Positions 7,280-10,727 of a stretch of DNA of 10,727 bases are shown here, piece after piece. Positions within the stretch are counted from its first letter, which is position 1. Each line of letters begins with the position of its first letter. The notes beneath the pieces are model-generated. The model saw nothing but the letters and a program-made list of their open reading frames with translations, searched no databases and had not been told where the DNA came from. The position numbers were made by a program, and so were the translations under genes. Source of the DNA: Alistipes sp. (GTDB taxonomy: Bacteria; Bacteroidota; Bacteroidia; Bacteroidales; Rikenellaceae); assembly GCA_019422485.1 (NCBI GenBank), contig JAHZDG010000035.1:8882-19608 (forward strand), read 5' to 3'.

Positions 7280-8941
7280 ATGCAAGAAAAAGAATCTCAA
7301 GATAAAACCCACGAAGCAGAGAAATGTACCTACGATGTCGGTCGGGGTTGCAGCTTCTCGGGCAGTGGAGAGGAAACCCAGGCGAAAGCCTGCCCCGGAT
7401 GTTACAAACTCGGTTCGACCGACTGGCTGGAAGGTTTCCCCGAAATGTTTCCGGACGACATCGTGGAAGTCCGTTTTAAAAACACCCGCAAAAGCTACTA
7501 CCGCAATGTCAATAACCTGCCGTTGAAACGGGGGGATATTGTGGCGGTGGAGGCCTCGCCGGGGCATGATATCGGTATCGTGTCGTTGACGGGCGACCTG
7601 GTGGCCCGCCAGATGAAACGGGTGGGCTTCAATCCCCAAAACGGCGAATTCAAGAAGATCTATCGCAAGGCCAAACCTTACGATATCGAAAAGTGGCAGG
7701 AAGCTATTGCCTTGGAACATCCGACCATGATCCGTTCGCGGCAGATTGCCGCCGAACTGGGCCTGAACATGAAGATCGGTGATGTGGAGTATCAGGGTGA
7801 TAAGATCAAGGCCATCTTTTATTATATTGCCGATGAACGGGTCGACTTCCGGGAACTGATCAAAATCTTTGCGGCACAGTTCCGTATCCGGATCGAAATG
7901 AAACAGATCGGCGCCCGCCAGGAAGCCGGACGAATCGGCGGGCTGGGCTCCTGTGGACGGGAATTGTGTTGTGCTTCGTGGATTTCGAGCTTCGTGTCGG
8001 TGACCACCAACTCGGCGCGCCATCAGGAGATCTCGCTCAATCCCCAGAAACTGGCCGGACAGTGCGGCAAACTCAAATGCTGCCTGATCTACGAATTGGA
8101 TACCTATCTCGATGCCCGGAAGGATTTCCCCCGCATTAAGGAACCGTTGCATGCCCAGGATGGCGATTATTTCCTGGCCAAAACCGATATTCTCAGCCGA
8201 ACGATGTGGTTCAGTAGCGATCCCTCTTCGATGACGGGCTTGCGGTCGCTGAGTGTCGATCGGGTTAAGGAGATCATTCGTCTCAATCAGAAGGGAATCA
8301 AGGTCGAGCAGTTGGAAGATGCGGCAACCCTGAATGTGCCGGCCGAGCCGACTTTTGCCGATGTGGTGGGCGAAGAGAGTCTGACCCGTTTCGATCAACA
8401 GTCCTCGTCGCGGCGTAAACGCGGCGGGCGGAACCGCAATCGCGACAAGGAAAACAACAAAGGCGAAAAACGGACAGATAACCGGACCGAAAACCGTGAA
8501 CCGAATGGATCCGAAGCGTCGGAAGGGAAGCCTCGTGAAAACGGAGGAGAACGTCCCAATGGTTCGCGGAATCGGAACCGCGGCGGTCGGGGCGGAGCCG
8601 AGGCGGTACGTTCGGAGAACCGAAACAATCGGAACGATCGGAATGGCGATCGCAAGGATAACCGCACGGAAGCCGAGAATCGTCCGGCAGCCGCAGCGTC
8701 GACGGAATCGCTTCCGGATCGGGGGCGTGAGAATGGACGCGGGGAAGGCGATGCGACCCGGGAAGGCAATCGGAACGGCGCACGGAAGCCTCGTCATCGT
8801 GGTCGGGGCGGCAATCGGACGCCGGGAGAGGGTAAGCCGGCCGGAGATCGCTCCCCGAAACCGGGACGTCGTTCGGAAGGCGGACAGGAGCGTGCTCCGC
8901 GTGACAACGGATCGGAATCCCGTAACCCCAAAACCGAATAG
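7280..8941 (+). CDS. ricT: PSP1 domain protein, RicT/YaaT-like, with long basic low-complexity tail
   Basis: A 553-residue protein. Residues 1-50 carry four Cys (16, 24, 38, 41) ending in CPGCYKLGSTDWL. The PSP1/RicT core spans about 58-290: VEVRFKNTRKSYYRN, RGDIVAVE, GHDIGIVSLTG, then the Cys-rich signatures GSCGRELCCASWISSF (Cys225, 230, 231) and GQCGKLKCCLIYE (Cys262, 267, 268). In Bacillus subtilis, RicT belongs to the RicA-RicF-RicT complex, which carries 4Fe-4S clusters and aids RNase Y-dependent mRNA maturation; these Cys match that pattern. From about residue 373 to the end the protein is an Arg/Asn/Gly/Glu-rich, disordered tail of about 180 residues, absent from the short Firmicutes proteins. 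I chose the ATG at 7280 because an upstream in-frame TTG at 7235 coincides with the predicted transcription start. It heads a same-strand group with gldH and trmB. Function in Bacteroidetes is inferred from homology. Confidence 0.9.
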   Translation: MQEKESQDKTHEAEKCTYDVGRGCSFSGSGEETQAKACPGCYKLGSTDWLEGFPEMFPDDIVEVRFKNTRKSYYRNVNNLPLKRGDIVAVEASPGHDIGIVSLTGDLVARQMKRVGFNPQNGEFKKIYRKAKPYDIEKWQEAIALEHPTMIRSRQIAAELGLNMKIGDVEYQGDKIKAIFYYIADERVDFRELIKIFAAQFRIRIEMKQIGARQEAGRIGGLGSCGRELCCASWISSFVSVTTNSARHQEISLNPQKLAGQCGKLKCCLIYELDTYLDARKDFPRIKEPLHAQDGDYFLAKTDILSRTMWFSSDPSSMTGLRSLSVDRVKEIIRLNQKGIKVEQLEDAATLNVPAEPTFADVVGEESLTRFDQQSSSRRKRGGRNRNRDKENNKGEKRTDNRTENREPNGSEASEGKPRENGGERPNGSRNRNRGGRGGAEAVRSENRNNRNDRNGDRKDNRTEAENRPAAAASTESLPDRGRENGRGEGDATREGNRNGARKPRHRGRGGNRTPGEGKPAGDRSPKPGRRSEGGQERAPRDNGSESRNPKTE

Positions 8942-8958
8942 TACAGGACGTTGAGGTG

Positions 8959-9495
8959 ATGATGCATCGGAAAAGTAGTCGAATCGGGCTTCTGTTGGGA
9001 ATCGCTGCAGGGTGGGTCTCCTGCCTGCAACCGCATGCGATTCGGATGGTCGATACCGATCCGGCGGCTTGGAATGCCGCTCAGAGCGTGACGGTCTCCT
9101 ATGACAATACGGATACGGTTTCGGCTCGGGATCTGTGGGCAGTGGTGCGTTTCTGCAACGATTATGAATACGATAAATTCCAGTTGTCGATTACTACCGT
9201 GACTCCCGACGGTTACCGGTGGCGGGATACGCTGAGTATGGAGGTGTATGGCCGTTTGCCTCATGTCGGGTTGTATGGTGAGTTGGAACAGCCTTATCGG
9301 CATCGGGTCGTCTTGCAACAGACGGGACGCTATCTGTTCGAGTTGGCCCCCGTGATGCCTGATACGGTGACTCGGGGGGTGGCGGCCGTGGGAATCCGTC
9401 TGGCCGATGCCCAGACCGAATCGACGCCGGATCGACAACCTGAGGATTCGATGAAATCGGTTGTTTCGGCCGATTCATCTCTGTTAACCCGTTAA
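8959..9495 (+). CDS. gldH: GldH-like gliding-motility lipoprotein
   Basis: A 178-residue predicted lipoprotein. The signal is short and hydrophobic (RIGLLLGIAAGWVSC, Cys22), with an unusual Trp at -3 of the lipobox. The mature part follows the GldH pattern: an early Trp followed by V-V-YDNTDTVSARDLWAVVRFCNDYEYDKFQL, then TPDGYRWRDTLSMEV, a Gly-Leu-rich middle, HRVVLQQTGRYLFELAPVM, and GVAAVGIRLAD near the end. GldH is an outer-membrane-associated lipoprotein first found in Flavobacterium gliding, and homologues are kept in many non-gliding Bacteroidetes. Three tandem starts are possible (GTG 8956, ATG 8959, ATG 8962); I chose 8959, preceded by GAGG. It begins 17 bases after ricT and ends 18 bases before trmB. 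The last 35 residues are Ser/Asp/Glu-rich and may be disordered. Confidence 0.8.
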   Translation: MMHRKSSRIGLLLGIAAGWVSCLQPHAIRMVDTDPAAWNAAQSVTVSYDNTDTVSARDLWAVVRFCNDYEYDKFQLSITTVTPDGYRWRDTLSMEVYGRLPHVGLYGELEQPYRHRVVLQQTGRYLFELAPVMPDTVTRGVAAVGIRLADAQTESTPDRQPEDSMKSVVSADSSLLTR

Positions 9496-9513
9496 ATTTC
9501 GTTGGATTACCCC

Positions 9514-10263
9514 ATGGGAAGAGGAAAAGATAAATTGCGGCGTTTTGCCGAAAATGCAACGTTTCGCTGCATGGTGCAGCCCGAATTCGAAGAGATATTT
9601 CACAAGGATCACCGACTGAAAGGTCATTGGAAACAGGAATTCTTCGGGAATGATCATCCGTTGGTGTTGGAGTTGGGGTGTGGACGCGGAGAGTATACCG
9701 TGTCGTTGGCCGAAAAACACCCTGAAAAGAATTTTATCGGGATCGACATCAAAGGGGCCCGGATGTGGCGGGGCGCCAAAACCGCTACTGAAAACGCCAT
9801 GACCAATGTGGCTTTCTTGCGGACGCGGATCGAATTTATCGACTCGTTTTTCGGCCCGGGCGAAGTGGATGAGATCTGGATCACCTTCCCCGACCCCCAG
9901 CTGCATAAAAGCCGGGTGAAAAAGCGTTTGACGGCACCGCCGTTTTTGGATCTGTATGCCGGTTTCCTGCGTCCGGAAGGGGTGATTCACCTCAAGACCG
10001 ATTGCCGTTATTTGCATGACTATACCCGGGCTGTGCTCGAGGGGAATCATCTGCCGATCGAAGCGGCCAATGTCGATATTTACGGGACGGGCTTCGCCGA
10101 TGAAAAGCTCTCGATCAAGACGACCTACGAAAAGAAATTCCTGGCACAGGGGATTCCTATCACCTATTTGCGGTGGCGTTTGGAAGGGCGTAGCGGATTC
10201 GACTGGATCGAGTACGATGTGCCCATTCCCGAACGGGAAACCCCCTCTTCGGAGCCTCGATAG
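9514..10263 (+). CDS. trmB: tRNA (guanine-N7-)-methyltransferase
   Basis: A 249-residue cytosolic SAM-dependent enzyme that makes m7G46 in the variable loop of tRNAs. The SAM-binding motif I VLELGCGRGEYTVSLA (51-66) is followed by FIGIDIKGARMWRGAK (74-89). The family signature FPDPQLHKSRVKKRL (125-139) replaces the common FPDPWxKxRHxKRR, as in Bacteroidetes members. LKTD (160-163) and TYEKKFLAQGIPITYL (204-219) complete the conserved C-terminal blocks. I chose the ATG at 9514 (MGRGKDKLRRFAEN), which matches the usual family start, over a TTG 12 bases upstream. It lies 18 bases after gldH and is the last gene before the 10345-10380 terminator. The C-terminal ten residues are a non-conserved tail. 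Confidence 0.95.
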   Translation: MGRGKDKLRRFAENATFRCMVQPEFEEIFHKDHRLKGHWKQEFFGNDHPLVLELGCGRGEYTVSLAEKHPEKNFIGIDIKGARMWRGAKTATENAMTNVAFLRTRIEFIDSFFGPGEVDEIWITFPDPQLHKSRVKKRLTAPPFLDLYAGFLRPEGVIHLKTDCRYLHDYTRAVLEGNHLPIEAANVDIYGTGFADEKLSIKTTYEKKFLAQGIPITYLRWRLEGRSGFDWIEYDVPIPERETPSSEPR

Positions 10264-10344
10264 AGCTCCTGCCGGGGAAGGGTGCCGATTCTGCTCTCCC
10301 GCAGTGGAGGTGTCGGAGGCTGCTCCCTGAACAAACTGAAAAAT

Positions 10345-10380
10345 AAAAGAGACCGTTCCTCATGAGGAACGGTCTCTTTT
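10345..10380. terminator. Bidirectional intrinsic terminator between trmB and pgk
   Basis: Bases 10345-10380 form an exact 36-base palindrome: AAAAGAGACCGTTCCTCA followed by its reverse complement, ending in TTTT (with a fifth T just after). Folded as a hairpin with a CATG loop it has a 16-bp stem, A-tract before and U-tract after in either direction. It lies 81 bases after the trmB stop and 24 bases beyond the pgk stop. Confidence 0.92.
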
Positions 10381-10404
10381 TATGAATGGGCCGAGGCCCT
10401 GGAA

Positions 10405-10727
10405 TTACTTGCGAATGGCGGCTACGCCCGGCAATTCGATCCCTTCCATGTATTCGAGCAGGGCACCCCCACCGGTCGATACATAGCTGACCTTGTCGGC
10501 CAGACCGAATTTGTTGATGCAGGCTACGGTGTCACCCCCGCCGATGAGCGAGTAAGCACCTTTGGCCGTAGCGGCTACTACCGAGTCAGCGATGGCGCGT
10601 GACCCTTTGGCGAAGTTGTCCATTTCGAATACGCCGACCGGACCGTTCCACAGAATGGTTTTCGATTCGCCGATCACTTTGTCGAAGGCTTCGATGGATT
10701 TGGGACCTACGTCCAGACCTTCCCAAC
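10405..10727 (-). CDS. pgk: Phosphoglycerate kinase, C-terminal part (cut by window edge)
   Basis: The last 106 codons of a leftward gene whose start lies beyond the right edge. The protein shows the PGK C-terminal signatures: WEGLDVGPKSIEAF just inside the edge, ILWNGPVGVFE, the nucleotide-site segment SLIGGGDTVACINKFG, and YVSTGGGALLEYMEG followed by ELPGVAAIRK at the end. PGK converts 1,3-bisphosphoglycerate and ADP to 3-phosphoglycerate and ATP in cytosolic glycolysis. The frame stays open across the edge, so this is truncation by the window, not a broken gene. It converges on trmB, with the palindromic terminator between them. Confidence 0.97.
   Translation of the reverse strand, partial: WEGLDVGPKSIEAFDKVIGESKTILWNGPVGVFEMDNFAKGSRAIADSVVAATAKGAYSLIGGGDTVACINKFGLADKVSYVSTGGGALLEYMEGIELPGVAAIRK

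Noticed and set aside
7220..8797. Open minus-strand frame of 525 codons antisense to ricT
   Set aside because: It is a by-product of the biased codons of ricT, especially its Arg/Asn/Gly-rich tail. The translated product shows no recognisable domain, and the opposite strand carries the conserved PSP1 motifs.
10016..10330. 104-codon frame overlapping the 3' end of trmB
   Set aside because: It is out of frame with conserved trmB motifs and has no independent signal.

Overview
The window looks like a stretch of a Bacteroidota (most likely Bacteroidales) chromosome. The evidence is a set of genes typical of that phylum (DUF4924, a WbqC-like protein, DUF3127, a GldH-like lipoprotein next to a PSP1/RicT-like gene, a Bacteroidetes-type gdhA), the scarcity of Shine-Dalgarno sequences, and several copies of the Bacteroides-type -7 box TAnnTTTG in front of genes. 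The coding DNA right of about 2340 is fairly G+C-rich, so a Rikenellaceae/Alistipes-like genome is a guess I would not press.

Layout. Positions 1-2109, minus strand: the start of a surface-polysaccharide locus. A WecA/TagO-like lipid-carrier sugar-phosphate transferase is followed two bases later by an outer-membrane polysaccharide export (OPX/Wza-like) protein that runs off the left edge. Positions 2110-2341: a divergent intergenic region with outward-facing promoters and an unexplained G+C-rich core. Positions 2342-3553, plus strand: DUF4924 and WbqC-like genes. Positions 3635-5634, plus strand: an apparent operon behind a textbook Bacteroides promoter, made of a 56-residue winged-helix protein, an endonuclease/exonuclease/phosphatase-fold lipoprotein, a cyclophilin and a DUF3127 protein with an SSB-like acidic C-terminus. 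A perfect bidirectional terminator hairpin separates this from gdhA (5708-7045, minus). Positions 7221-10263, plus strand: ricT-like gene with a very long Arg/Asn/Gly-rich tail, gldH-like lipoprotein gene, trmB. A second perfect palindromic terminator separates these from the 3' end of pgk (10405-10727, minus, cut by the window edge).

How the genes work together. The two leftmost genes start and export a polysaccharide. Most of the rest is housekeeping: nitrogen assimilation (gdhA), glycolysis (pgk), tRNA modification (trmB), protein folding (cyclophilin). I see no CRISPR array, tRNA, rRNA, insertion sequence, prophage gene or defence system, and no obviously new multi-gene system. The points most worth a second look are the SSB-like tip on DUF3127, the small winged-helix gene heading its operon, the RicT-like protein with its extended basic tail, and the odd intergenic block at 2138-2307.
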